NCBI RefSeq assembly: GCF_905475345.1
Contig: NC_066593.1
Location: 2,166,774-2,230,773, forward strand
Origin: Vespula vulgaris
Taxonomy: Eukaryota > Arthropoda > Insecta > Hymenoptera > Vespidae
DNA length: 64,000 nt
Direction of reading: 5' to 3'
The translations under genes and the position numbers were made by a program. Positions 52,851-64,000 of this stretch are shown one piece after another. A model generated the notes under the pieces. The model searched no databases. It was not told where the DNA came from and saw nothing but the letters and a program-made list of their open reading frames with translations. Each line of letters starts with the position of its first letter. Position 1 is the stretch's first letter.

Positions 52851-54709
52851 TATGAGTAAAGCAACAGCAGCTTCTCCAAGAGAGCCAGGACTGTATTAGG
52901 TAACACGAGAACAGTATGTTTTATCGGTATAATAGTAAAATGACAACCTTGAACGTTGTACTACAAGTATATTATGATGCGTTAGTGTGTACGTGCGTAT
53001 ATGCGTTCATCTACGTAAGTACACTTACGTATGTAGGGAAGCATTTACGATACGCTAGAAAATTATTGTCAATCGTTATGATTCTTTCATTCGTTGATTT
53101 GATCATTGATCATTGGTGCATAGAAGGTTTAATTAATTTTTCAATTAATTACTTTATTTATAGATAAAATAAGTGTATTAGTCAGCGAAACGTTTGATCA
53201 GAAAATTTTGATTAGATTTTATGAAGAGTCCTTTGATAGTACTTGATCCGCCATATTTAAATTGCGTTTAATGTTGGAAAATTTTTTTTTTCTCTCTTTT
53301 TTTTTTTACTGAAAATTTCTTATAACACAATTTATATATCAATCTGTTTTATAATGTGAAATATTATATTTAATATAAAAATTGAATTTTTTATTTATAT
53401 TTAATAAAAAAGAAAAGTAGGTATGTCGCGTTCTAAGGAATCATAAAATCAATTTTATTTAAGTTTATCTATTTTAAAGATTTCTCGTTATCTCTACCTC
53501 TCTTTCTTTTTTCCCCGTTTTTCCTTCCTCTGGAATGAAAAATCTGCCGATTGGAAAGCAGAGCACGCGCAGGAATTTTTCTATTCGACGAGAATCGTTC
53601 GGGCAAGATGGTGTTTGGTGAAACAGATATTTCTAAGGGAGGGCGCTTTAGTTATTGCACCTCGTTGAATCTCGTTCCCTGCAATCTCTTGAATTTTTGA
53701 AAACGATAGTAGTCGATATAGTGTAAGAGCGAACAAGGGAAAAAAGAAAAACAATTTTAGATGATGCCAGATTGTTTTGCTTTTCCCCAAGGCTAGTAAT
53801 CAGAATTCCTAAGGTACATTCTCTATAAATTATTTCTAACAATACCCATGAAAGAGAAATTTACTTTTGTAGAAATTATTAAATATTTTTCTCTCTCTCT
53901 TTTTTTCCGTACGTCTCTCTATCTCGTTAATTTTTTAATTTACGTTCCAACAAATTTTCTTTATATTTTCTTATACTTGCGATTTTTTTTTTTTTTTTTG
54001 GAGCGTACAAATATCGAGAAGTAACGTAATTTTTATTTTCGAGCCAGCTGCTTCGTCGTGAAAAATAAAAATGATATGAGCGTTAATTGGAGGATTTTTT
54101 CCTTTTCTTTTCTCTCTCTCTTTTTTTTTTCTTTTTTTTTTTTTAAGTATACGAAAAAAAAAGCTGGCGATTTAAATCGCGACCCTTAATGTTCTTTATA
54201 CCGAGGAACCTTCGTTTACGCGACAAAAGCCCTTGTACACCATAGAGAGGGGCACATGCACACATACAAAGGCGATAAGTTCGCAGAGCCACCTGTAGCT
54301 CAGACCACCGATTCGTAAAAGGGATCTCGAGTACTACCACTACATAACTGGTCGCATCGCTGCTCACACATTGACTAATTTTTATTATTATGACTCGTTA
54401 AAATGTAAATTTTTAAAACTAATGGAAATCATGTATTCCAATTATCTATTAATACATTTTTCAAGTCACAATATTCTCGTAAAGTCATTTTCTTTTTCGT
54501 TCTTTTCTTTTCTTTTCTTTTTTTTTTTTACGGTTTTTTTCTTTGTGCTGAACTCTTTTGATCTGAAAAATTTTATGTAAGAATTCGACGCATTCCATTC
54601 ACACTTCATATTTTTTCACGCTCTGTTTATTATACTAACATGCACAAATTTCCTACCTTATATCTGTGGAATAGATATGAGTACGTAACTGTGTATGTAA
54701 GCATATGTA

Positions 54710-54921
54710 CGGGGTGTCATAAAAATACACGGCTATTTCAGTGATTGAAGAATTCTATTGGATAAAGAAAGAGAATACGATGTATTTTCCGAATTTGTTA
54801 ATAAATGTTTGGAAATAAATGTATTATATCAAGTTTGTCAAGAATGAATAGTGTCTAATATCGTAGTACGATAAAAAAAAAAGTAAGGCTACAATTTGTT
54901 ATGAATTGATAAAGTAATAAA

Positions 54922-54952
<31 letters not shown>

Positions 54953-55045
54953 ACGAACTCGTTTATAACAATTTTGATTGTCATTTTCATGTCATAAAAT
55001 AATTTTCTGTTAGTTTTCGTTTGAAGAGTATTTCATGACACCCAG
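54710..55045. mobile_element. MITE with GGGTGTCAT termini and TA target duplication
   Basis: The left end CGGGGTGTCATAAAAATAC and the right end GTATTTCATGACACCCAG are inverted repeats (CTGGGTGTCATGAAATAC when complemented). Both ends are flanked by TA (54708-54709 and 55046-55047), as in Tc1/mariner-type insertions. At 336 bp with no ORF, it is a non-autonomous copy. Superfamily assignment rests on the TA duplication and terminal motif. Confidence 0.75.
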
Positions 55046-56608
55046 TATATATAATGCGTCGATAGAAGGTAAACGTCGTCCTCACTGCATTGCCGTCTCT
55101 TTCGGTCACATATGGTAATAGATAAAAGTTCATAGGAATTCACTCGACAGAGATAATAGTACGTAGTACATAGATAAAGAAATACATACATTTTATTGAT
55201 ATGTAATAAAAAGAAAAAGCAACGATATGGAAATGTTTTGTTGTTAAAGTGAATATCGCTGTGTTGAAAAAAAAAAAAAGAAAAAAATAAAGAAATAAAA
55301 TAAAATGTAGTTAGATCGGGTTTAATTCAAATTTATATCAAGTAGTACGGAAAAAGTTTACACAATGTCGTCATTTTATTTTTATAATAAAATAATAACA
55401 ATAATAAAAAAACAATTTCGTTTAACGCAATATTTTATCGAGTAAGCAAAATTAAAAAATTACATTTTAGATAGCAAAGTTATATTTTATATCTAGTCGA
55501 CTTTCAAGTTTATGACACAAGTACATTGCATATTTACAGATTAATGCACGCTAACTGTAACAAGTTACATCGTTTGCTTAATTGAATTTTTCTTAAAGAA
55601 AAAAGAATGTTAGGGGAAAATAATGAATGGTTCTAAGTGGACTACAAATTCTTTTCAAATATGACAATGCACGTGCTCTTTGCAGCTGCACTTTTTTTTC
55701 CAAGTTCAATTAAAAAAGAGAAATATATGGGCTTGTTACAGTTCTTGCATGAATCATCCTATATATATACCTATATACGTACGTACATTTAGTGAACAGG
55801 TATATATACATACATATATCTGTAATTATCGATTTATTGCATTCTATGTCGCGTTGAAACCGAGATCGCTTCTCTCGAATACGATGCTATTGTTTCATCT
55901 ACATTGAGATTATTGGAAAACTACAGAATTTACTCGTTCTACCACTGCCATATTGGTAAATTTATCGACGCATTTCGAAAAACGTAAACCGATAAACATA
56001 TTGCGCGTATGCGGAATTAAATAAAATTACGCGTAGAACGAAGCGATGGATTATAGAGTAAGGTCAGTGTCGTAATGATTACTGTTTCTCGAACGAGGCC
56101 AGTCAACACATTAACGAACTCGAGAGCATATAACATATACGCATACTATTTTATGTATATGTATATATTTGTATGCATGAATATTTGAATTTCAATTCGG
56201 TGACATGGAAACATACTCTATAATAGAAATATATGTTATATATATATAGTAATACTGTCTATAGTAATTTTTCTTTAAAGAACAATCGGATACAATATGG
56301 CTGACATGGAAGTCAATTCAAAAAAGTTGCTCTTCATATTATTATTATTTTTTTTTTAATTATAATGTTTATTTATTCATGTCTTTATTGATTTGTAAGA
56401 AAATCGATCTTTTCTCTCTGGTCCTTTTTCATTTATAACTTTTTTTCTTCTTTTTTTTTTTTTTTTGTACAATTTAATATTTTATCCTACATGAGGAGTA
56501 ATATCTTTTAATGTTTGCAAAAATTATTTGATGTTAAATATATAAAACTATCTTTACGAAAGACGTGATTGAAAATATAGCTAAATGCGCGTTATATACA
56601 TACATACA

Positions 56609-56610
<2 letters not shown>

Positions 56611-56652
<42 letters not shown>
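56611..56652. repeat. (AT)n microsatellite
   Basis: AT repeat of about 42 bp. Confidence 0.9.
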
Positions 56653-56653
<1 letters not shown>

Positions 56654-57569
56654 CACATACATATGTACATGCCGTCGGCATACGCAGACCGCGAGCCAAT
56701 ATTGATCTACTAGTTACCAACCTGATGTGCAATACGCTCTTGTACTCCCGAGCTTCAGAAGATGAACCATGTTATATTCATATTTTTGTTAATATATAAA
56801 ACTATACAAACATACCATACGCAAAAGCTTACACATACATACACTGTATGAAATTACGTTTATATGGAGAACAAGATTACATCGATATCGTAACATTTTC
56901 ATTTCCTAATATAATTCTTTCATTATAAATGATGAATTCCATTGAAATTACATTTAGTCTTGACGATAGACGTTCCAAATTTGTTCTTTTTTTCTTTTTT
57001 TCGCATCATGTACCAATTTCTATATTTTTAATTAGAATTGTTAGTTTATAATATATCTTGTATTAATACTCAATTTATATATTAACACGTTCGTCCAATT
57101 ACGTTGAAATTTTCGCTTTGTTATTTCCATTTTACAAAGTAGATATTATCAGCATATTTTCTCTCTTTCTTTCTTTCTCTCTTCTTTCATATATATATAT
57201 ATAATATATATAAATATACATATATGCAAGAGAACAAACGATAATCGTATTCTTCCATTTCAAGAAATGATAATATCTTAGGCATACATACATTGTCAGT
57301 ACCGACATTGTATCATCAAAGATTATATATGCATGGTCGTTTTTACAACTACGACTTTGCTATTGCTTTTCTAAATAAAATAATCGTTGCCATCTCGCAA
57401 ATATGTCCAACTGTACTCATTTAACCACATTTTTATAGATATTCTATGCAATCAAGATCAATACTCTTCGTTTATAAATTGAATCGAACTTAAAAAAAAA
57501 AAAAAAAAAGAAAACAAAATTAGAAAATAATGTATAATATTCGAAACAATCGTATAGATTCGGGATTCA

Positions 57570-57745
57570 AAAGTATCAAAGTGTTTTAAAAACATCGATT
57601 ATCTTTTTTTTAAAACTTTTTAAGTCAATATATATTTTTCTTTTCTTTTCTTCTCTCTTTCTTGTCAGATTTTAAAACTGCGACCCCAAAAAGTCTCGAA
57701 AAGGAGTTATTGATTTTTAAAATCATCTATAAACTTTAAAGACCC
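57570..57745. mobile_element. Short inverted-repeat element, family A (degenerate)
   Basis: The right arm, complemented, reads ATAGATGATTTTAAAAATC and continues through CCTTTTCGAGACTTTTT, closely matching the half copy near 46443. The left arm (AAAAGTATCAAAGTGTTTTAAA) is more diverged. No ORF is present. Confidence 0.45.
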
Positions 57746-58349
57746 ACCCTCTGTCAATGTTTTATATGTATACGTATACACATATATGCATATATACATA
57801 GTTAATCCGTCAAAGTAAAAGTTTTATAATTTTATATAGAAAATCGATAGGACAAACGATCAAATTACGTAACTAATTAATTATTGTTTTGAACACAAAG
57901 AAACACATTATTATCGCGTTACATAAGATCTCTCTGTGAAAATAATCTCTTTTCCTCGTATTCTCAATTATCGAAAAACATACCGATTGAATATTTACAT
58001 TTAAAAAAAAGTACACAACAAATAAACAAAAAAAAAAAATGAGAGAAAGAAAGAAAGAAAGAGAGATAAAAAGAAACAAGAGAATTATTAAATATTATTC
58101 TTCCTTTGTCTTCCTTACAGGTGAGTCCATCGTCGACGTTGACATCCTCAAAGAAGACACCGAATTACTACGGAAATTGGTTCGTAAAACCTTCTTTATC
58201 GATTTCCATTATGCTACGCTTGGCGCTTACATCTTCCCCCACCGTTACTCCACTTTACCCCCTCCACATTACCACCCTGTCGTCTCCGTTTCTCTGGTCT
58301 CTCTATCGAATGTCGCGTCTCGCACACGTCTATACGTATACCACATAAC

Positions 58350-58359
58350 ACACACACAC

Positions 58360-58402
<43 letters not shown>

Positions 58403-58450
58403 GTGAGATAGTGAGATAGTGACAAAGAGAGATGAAGAGAGACAGAGAGA
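58350..58450. repeat. (AC)n and (GA)n microsatellites
   Basis: A short AC run followed by GA repeats with interruptions. Confidence 0.85.
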
Positions 58451-58759
58451 AAGGTTATACACACAGGCACAGCAAGGAAAAGCTTTTCCAACGAAAGCTG
58501 CTTTGTGTCTGCGCTCATCGTAGCGAAAGAAAACTCGTTTCCCAGGCGAGACACGAGTCTCGGAAACTTTACCGGGGTCAGAGGAGGGGGTGGTCAGAGA
58601 AGGAAGAGAAAGAGAGAGAATTATACATTTCGAAAAAAGTTATATTTGAAAAGTAATACGAGTGCGAACAAATTTTATTACTGTTAGTAATACTACTACT
58701 CTATTACTATTACTACTACAAAATGAACACTGAAGGGGACAAAAATCTCTTTAAACGAA

Positions 58760-58982
58760 CCAAAAGTTTCTAAATAATTTAAAAAATTAATTCCTTTTTT
58801 TTCCTTCTTCCTCTTTTTGTCTCGTGACCTCCAATCTTTTCTTTCTTGATCCTATAGTTCACGGAGAACTTTTAGTTTTACAATCTTTAAAGAGAAAAAG
58901 AAAGAATAATGAAAGAATTAAAAGTTTGGGAAATCTTGAAAAGTAGTAACTGATTTTGAAGGTGATCCTAAGATACTTTTGG
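58760..58982. mobile_element. Short inverted-repeat element, family A
   Basis: CCAAAAGTTTCTAAATAATTT at 58760-58780 faces the complement of GGTGATCCTAAGATACTTTTGG at 58961-58982; the ends agree as CCAAAAGT-T-CT. The interior is T/C-rich as in the 49-kb copy. Confidence 0.5.
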
Positions 58983-59813
58983 CCGATCTAGAGATTACTT
59001 TTTTAGTCATCTCTCTTTTTTAAGTATTATCGCGAATGTATTGTTGTAGGGAGATTCGTGTTAGAGAAAGAAAATCTCATATTCGATTTCTAAAAATTTC
59101 AAAGAAGACAAATGTTTTATGTATAATGGTTTTAATTTCTAACAAATAGCGCACTCGCGAGCGCGCTTACATACACGTGCATAGATACAAAAAGATCGCT
59201 TTAACGATCTTTCTTTTTTTATTTTTCTCTCTTTCTACCTCTCCCTCCCATCCTCTCTCTATTTTCTTCAGCTGAGTTCACTCGATTTTCCTTCGCTCAG
59301 TCAATTGTTGCCGAGCATGATTTTATTCGCGATGCTAACATTTTCAATGCCTTTAATCGTTCCCGAACGATCGGGATATTTAAATATAAAATAAATGAAA
59401 ACCGTCATATTGCGTCGCAAGAGAACTTGAAATAAAAGAGAGAGAGGGGGGGAGAAATATATGAAATAGGAAAATATTGGGGAGAAAAAATGGAAATATT
59501 TAATATGTCCTTCCTATAAGTATAGCTCTAGCTTTATATTATACGTAATGCTCATTAGTAAGAGAGAACAATTTACATAATTTATATTATTACATAATTT
59601 ATATTATCTTTGTAAAACCAATTATATCGTTTGTTAATATTCTAACTGGTATAGTATTTTTAAAAAAGATCGCTATTATTGTATTGATATAAAACTTTGA
59701 TAGAGCGAAAGAAAATGTTCGATGAAAAGGAAAAGAGAAAATAAGTAAAATTTTTTATATAAAAGATTGTTTAATATTGACGATATTGTTAATTTGTTAT
59801 TAGTAATAATTCG

Positions 59814-59819
<6 letters not shown>

Positions 59820-59906
<87 letters not shown>
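59820..59906. repeat. (TA)n-(GA)n compound microsatellite
   Basis: TA repeat of about 40 bp joined directly to a GA repeat of about 48 bp. Confidence 0.95.
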
Positions 59907-59909
<3 letters not shown>

Positions 59910-60805
59910 TTCAATACAAAAAAATTTACAATTTTATCTGTCCAATATTATTATTTCTATATTAAGCACTGACACAGTATTGTCATTCTTGTCTCTTCCT
60001 CTTATCAATAATTCACACTTATTAATGATTATGCGACTCTATCACTTATAAAATCGATATATAAAATATACATACACAGAAAGCAAGAGAGAGAGAGAGA
60101 GAGAGAAATAGAGAGAGAATGAGAAAGAGGGAGAGAGAAACAGCAAAGAAAAATAAAAAAAAAAAGAAAATATAGGAAGAAATCAGCAGACTTACATACG
60201 GTGTTTTATCTACGTGACGTAATGCATCAAAAGTCGATGTTGCGGTCTCGATAGTAGGTCGCCAATTCTTTCGTTCTGCAGTAGGTTTCTACGCAGGGAT
60301 AAAAGGGGTATTCTCTCTCACCCTTCTCTCTCTTTCTTTCTCTCTCTCTCTTTGGTTAGAATATAAGAAAACGAGAGAAGGAAGAATGAGAAGAGGGAGG
60401 TAAGGTTTGGGCGGGGCGGGAATCTGGGTGCTCTGAAAAGGGTCGATAGTCACGTAAAAAAAAAAAAAAAAAAAAGACAGATGAATAATATATTAAATAA
60501 AATATTAAACGTACAAAAAAATTTATTTTGCTTCGCGTTTTAACGAACGGTAACATTATCTCGATAGTTTCCTTATATGTATCTCAAGAAATCAAGAGGT
60601 CGCTTCGGAGTTAGAGCCGCCGACATTTCGGCGTTGCTCACAATGGCGAAACCGATGGAAAATGGTGGACAAGGGTTGGGTCGTGACTGCAGGGGCTGCG
60701 CGCGCCTCCGCAGATCAATATTTCATTCCAGACTTACCAACCTCCTCCTGTTTCAGCCTTCGCCTTTTCTATCTCTCTTTTCTTTCTTTCTTTCTTCCTT
60801 TTTTT

Positions 60806-60810
<5 letters not shown>

Positions 60811-60862
<52 letters not shown>
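60811..60862. repeat. (CT)n microsatellite
   Basis: CT repeat of about 50 bp in a pyrimidine-rich stretch that runs to about 60990. Confidence 0.95.
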
Positions 60863-60869
<7 letters not shown>

Positions 60870-61655
60870 TTTTCTTTTTTCTATCTTTCTTCTTTTCTAT
60901 CTTTATCTATCCAACATTTTATCTATCTATCTCTTTCTTTATCTTTTTTCTTTCTTTCTTTCTGTTTGTCTCTCTGTCTCTCTTACACGTTATATCGCAG
61001 TATAATTACCCCACCCCCACTTTCTTTGCTATTTCTTCTTCTTCCTCTTAAAATTCTCATTTTTATCTTCTTTCATTTTCCTCTATCTCTTTCGTTTTCA
61101 TATGCGTATACACGTCGCACATAGAGACGCATTTATGAACGTTCGTACATTCACGTTAATATTATCTGTTAACAAGAGTTTTGTCCTTTCTCTCTATCTC
61201 CCTCCTTTTTTCTTTTTCTTTTTTCCTCGAAAAAATTCTATAGCGGTGGCTGTTCCAAAAATCGATAAACGATATTAACGACGCTATATACGTATATACC
61301 TATACGTTCGAGATTCAAACGTATTTATTCGTCGAGAATGGATAAATGTCGTTTGAAGTATTTGGTTGTTAACGCATTGAGATTATCCCTTTCTATCTCG
61401 ATTGAATCGAATGAAAAAATAATGAGTATAGTTACGCAATAGAGGTTTAACGATATATAATAGATTATTACAATACACACACACACACGTGTATACCCAC
61501 CCACATATATATGTACACACATTTGTGGAAAAATATTTGTCCGTATCGATTGGTTGAGTTATATCGACTATGTACGTATATATGTATAGAATCTTGTTTT
61601 ATTAAATCCTCTTTTGATATTCCACATCTCCCGCCGAAGAGAAATCGCTCGAATC

Positions 61656-61690
61656 AAAAATGGCGCATGTAGTTTGAGAACGACCAATCA
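61656..61690. promoter_or_regulatory. Promoter-like motif pair (ATGGCG plus CCAATCA)
   Basis: AAAAATGGCGCATG is followed 20 bp later by GACCAATCAC. GACCAATCA is the exact complement of TGATTGGTC found at 41.7 kb, where it also accompanies an ATGGCG motif. It may mark an alternative or antisense start site. Confidence 0.3.
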
Positions 61691-63410
61691 CGTTCACGTT
61701 TTGATCATCCGCATTTCAAAGAGTCGGAAAACGCGCTTATAGACAATCAAAAATCTTGTCGCTCTCGTTTCTTTCGATCACACAAAAGAAAATCTTTTTT
61801 AGAAAATGATACACATATACACATACTTATATTTTCCCAATATTCTATATTTCTCATCTAAATCAATGTATCTTAAACGTATAAGGGCGTACGCCCCCGC
61901 AGAATAAAAATCGATTGGCAGAGAAATTAATTAGAGAAAAGATTATTATTGCAAGTCCATTAAAATGTTTAAGGTGTCTTGATGATGGGTCGACAATGAT
62001 TCAGAAAACATTTGGTTGTATATCGTTAAGCAGCTTTTTTTTCTCCCTTTAAATTACTCGTTCGGTCATACGTCGAATCCAAATATAATAAATAGTTAAA
62101 ATCAATCCTTTTCTTGAATCTCTTTGAAAACCTTGAACCAATATCGATCCATCGAAGTGCAACCGCTCGATTACGAATTCGCCTCGAAAGAGAAGACATT
62201 TGCGCATCACGAAACTCGTATTTAACCTGGACTCGTACACATATTTATTCTCCCACCCCTTCACCCTTTCACCCTTCCGCCCACACACACTCTCTCTCTC
62301 TCTCTCTCTCTATCTCTATCTCTCTCTTTCTTACGTAACCTCTTTACTTTTTCAGCTTTATCCAAAAATGGATATACCAAACGTTTCTTCTTGTGATCAA
62401 TAGACATTAGATCAATCACCAATACAGATTTCAATAGATTCTCAAGTCCTGATAGATAATAGATGGATAGAGGTTATTTTGTAAAACATCTTTCTTTACA
62501 TTCAAATGTTTCTATGGTAGTTCTCTCTTCAATAAGTTATTAAAAAATAAAGTAAAAAGAGATTGAATATTCTTCTTCTTATATACTCTTTTTTTTCAAT
62601 TGAAAAAAATTAGAACTATTGCTAACCAGATTTCAATTTTATTTGTTTATTTATTTATTTTTTCTCTTTTCTCCTTTTTTATACCAGACGTTTTCATATA
62701 CCACGATTTATGATGAATGAAGAAAAAAAAAAAAGAAAAGAAAAAGAGAAATAGAAGAAGAAAAACGAAATTGAAAAAGAGAAATTGAAGAAAACAAATT
62801 TATTCTACTCTATAAGAAGATGTACGTGATCTTCTTTTTCTCTATATTTTAATAGCTCAATCATTAGACAATGCAAATAGAGATAATCGCGTTACGATAA
62901 TTATGTATCTACTTTATCGATCGGTTGTTGAGCATCGTATAAGAGCATATTTCCTATACGGTTAGTTTGATCGTTAATTAAGATAACTAGGTGAGACTAC
63001 CGTAAGTGTGATGCGTTGTACATCGTCGTTTATGATACTATCATAATATAATATTATCGTGGTCACACTACTTTTCTTGTCATCTTGTCTTTTCATTTAG
63101 TGTTATCGATAAACAAATGTATATACAAATGTAATATATAAAATTAAATATATATATATATATATTTTTATTATAGATTTATAAAATCGTGATATATCTA
63201 TGATATATCTATGATAGTAAAATCGTTATATATAATAGTACATTTATTCACAATGAGTATATGTGCGTTTCCTTTTTATGGTATTCATAATATTATTTAT
63301 GTTAAAACATGGGACCCATCAGAGAGAAGTTGACTTTTCGATCGTAAGCATACACGCCCACGCTTCTCGAAAGACACGTAGGATCAAGAGCAGCTTACTC
63401 GGGTCAACGA

Positions 63411-63414
<4 letters not shown>

Positions 63415-63482
<68 letters not shown>
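63415..63482. repeat. (CT)n microsatellite
   Basis: Pure CT repeat of about 68 bp, followed by (CTAT)n to about 63511. Confidence 0.95.
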
Positions 63483-63489
<7 letters not shown>

Positions 63490-64000
63490 ATCTATCCATC
63501 TATCTATCTATCTCTGTCTGTCTGACTCTCTCTTCCTCTCTCTCTCTCTTTTTTCTTTTTCTTCCTCTTTAAATCCCGTCCATCCCAGTCCCACCCACCC
63601 CTCTTCTCTCCTTCTCTATCCCGCAATAATGCCTTTTCGTAGAAACTTAGTTTATGGCGTTGTAATAGCGATACGCGATCGAAAATCCGATTCATTGCTA
63701 AATATCGTTTTCGAGAAATCTCTTTCACGATTAGGATCAAAGTATTAATATGTTGATAGGTGCGTAAAGTTCTTTTTCTTTCGGCAAAAATTAACATCAA
63801 AAAAATACATTTCTATAATATATTTCTTATCAAGGAAACGTTGAACCTGGATTGAAATACTCAGAAATGATGTTTTATCTATATCAGAGTGAAACATAGT
63901 TTTCGGTTAATTTTTATTTATTTTCTCAGGATTTTTTGTTAATAATAATAATAATTGTTATTGTTATTGTTATTATTAGTATTATTATTATTGATAAATA

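Larger units (their letters stand above)
42074..64000. other. Long putative intron with microsatellites and MITEs
   Basis: No coding exon could be supported on either strand. Frames listed by length here run mostly through CT/GA, T-rich or AT repeats. GC-richer patches with promoter-like content occur at 42200-42480, 42760-42840, 44720-45110, 48040-48160, 60570-60720 and 61620-61760. Mobile elements lie at 49262-49455, 54710-55045, 57570-57745 and 58760-58982. Major satellites are listed separately. Confidence 0.5.

Noticed and set aside
52505..52906. 133-residue Thr-rich minus-strand frame
   Set aside because: It is the antisense reading of a (GTA)n repeat, with no domain and no splice support.
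54143..54367. Minus-strand frame MSSDATSYVVVVLEIPF
   Set aside because: Short, no family match, no start context or splice partner. The nearby CTGTAGCTCAG resembles a tRNA D-arm piece but no cloverleaf can be formed.
58130..58350. Possible exon after CTTCCTTACAG at 58120-58130
   Set aside because: Both open frames are unrecognised, run into (AC)n and (GA)n repeats and have no clear donor. A single acceptor-like site is too weak.
60621..60760. Frame beginning MAKPMENGGQGLG
   Set aside because: It runs directly into a T/C-rich microsatellite with no splice donor that rescues it. The GC-rich start is better explained as a promoter-like island.

Overview
This window is nuclear DNA from an insect, most likely a hymenopteran. 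The evidence is a strongly AT-rich background, short GT-AG introns, long (CT)n/(GA)n and (AT)n microsatellites, and insect-type protein families. Assignment to Hymenoptera is an inference from overall composition and protein flavour, not from a diagnostic marker. No bacterial genes, tRNA genes, rRNA genes or CRISPR arrays were recognised.

Seven protein-coding genes could be assembled exon by exon, with reading frame kept across every junction. On the minus strand from the left: a secreted serpin with an Ala/Pro/Val/Tyr-repeat N-terminus and a 140-residue insert (1547-4013); a SEPT4/5-type septin whose ATG is split by an intron (8381-12597); the intraflagellar transport gene IFT81 (13326-16595); and a small basic protein of unknown function just upstream of IFT81 (16763-17390). 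On the plus strand are glyoxylate/hydroxypyruvate reductase GRHPR (18171-19386) and lipin, the phosphatidate phosphatase (30288-36880). Then, back on the minus strand, come a tiny two-exon membrane protein (39327-39654) and the ribosome-assembly factor MRTO4 (39959-41053).

The right third (about 42-64 kb) has no coding exon I can defend. It begins with a promoter-like block (paired inverted CCAAT boxes, an AAGATGGCGG motif) and a short exon ending in a strong splice donor at 42073. It therefore looks like the first exon and very long first intron of a plus-strand gene that continues beyond the window. This stretch is full of microsatellites and carries a 336-bp TA-flanked MITE and several copies of a second short inverted-repeat family. 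The 19.4-29.5 kb stretch is similarly non-coding and may hold lipin 5' exons.

Regulatory signals worth noting are an RFX X-box-like site about 100 bp upstream of the IFT81 ATG, a CCAAT pair between the divergent small-protein and GRHPR genes, and two TCACGTGA E-boxes with a flanking inverted repeat upstream of lipin. The genes are mostly unrelated housekeeping functions (cilia, cytoskeleton, glyoxylate and lipid metabolism, ribosome assembly) plus an extracellular protease inhibitor. No operon-like functional cluster is evident beyond shared promoters.
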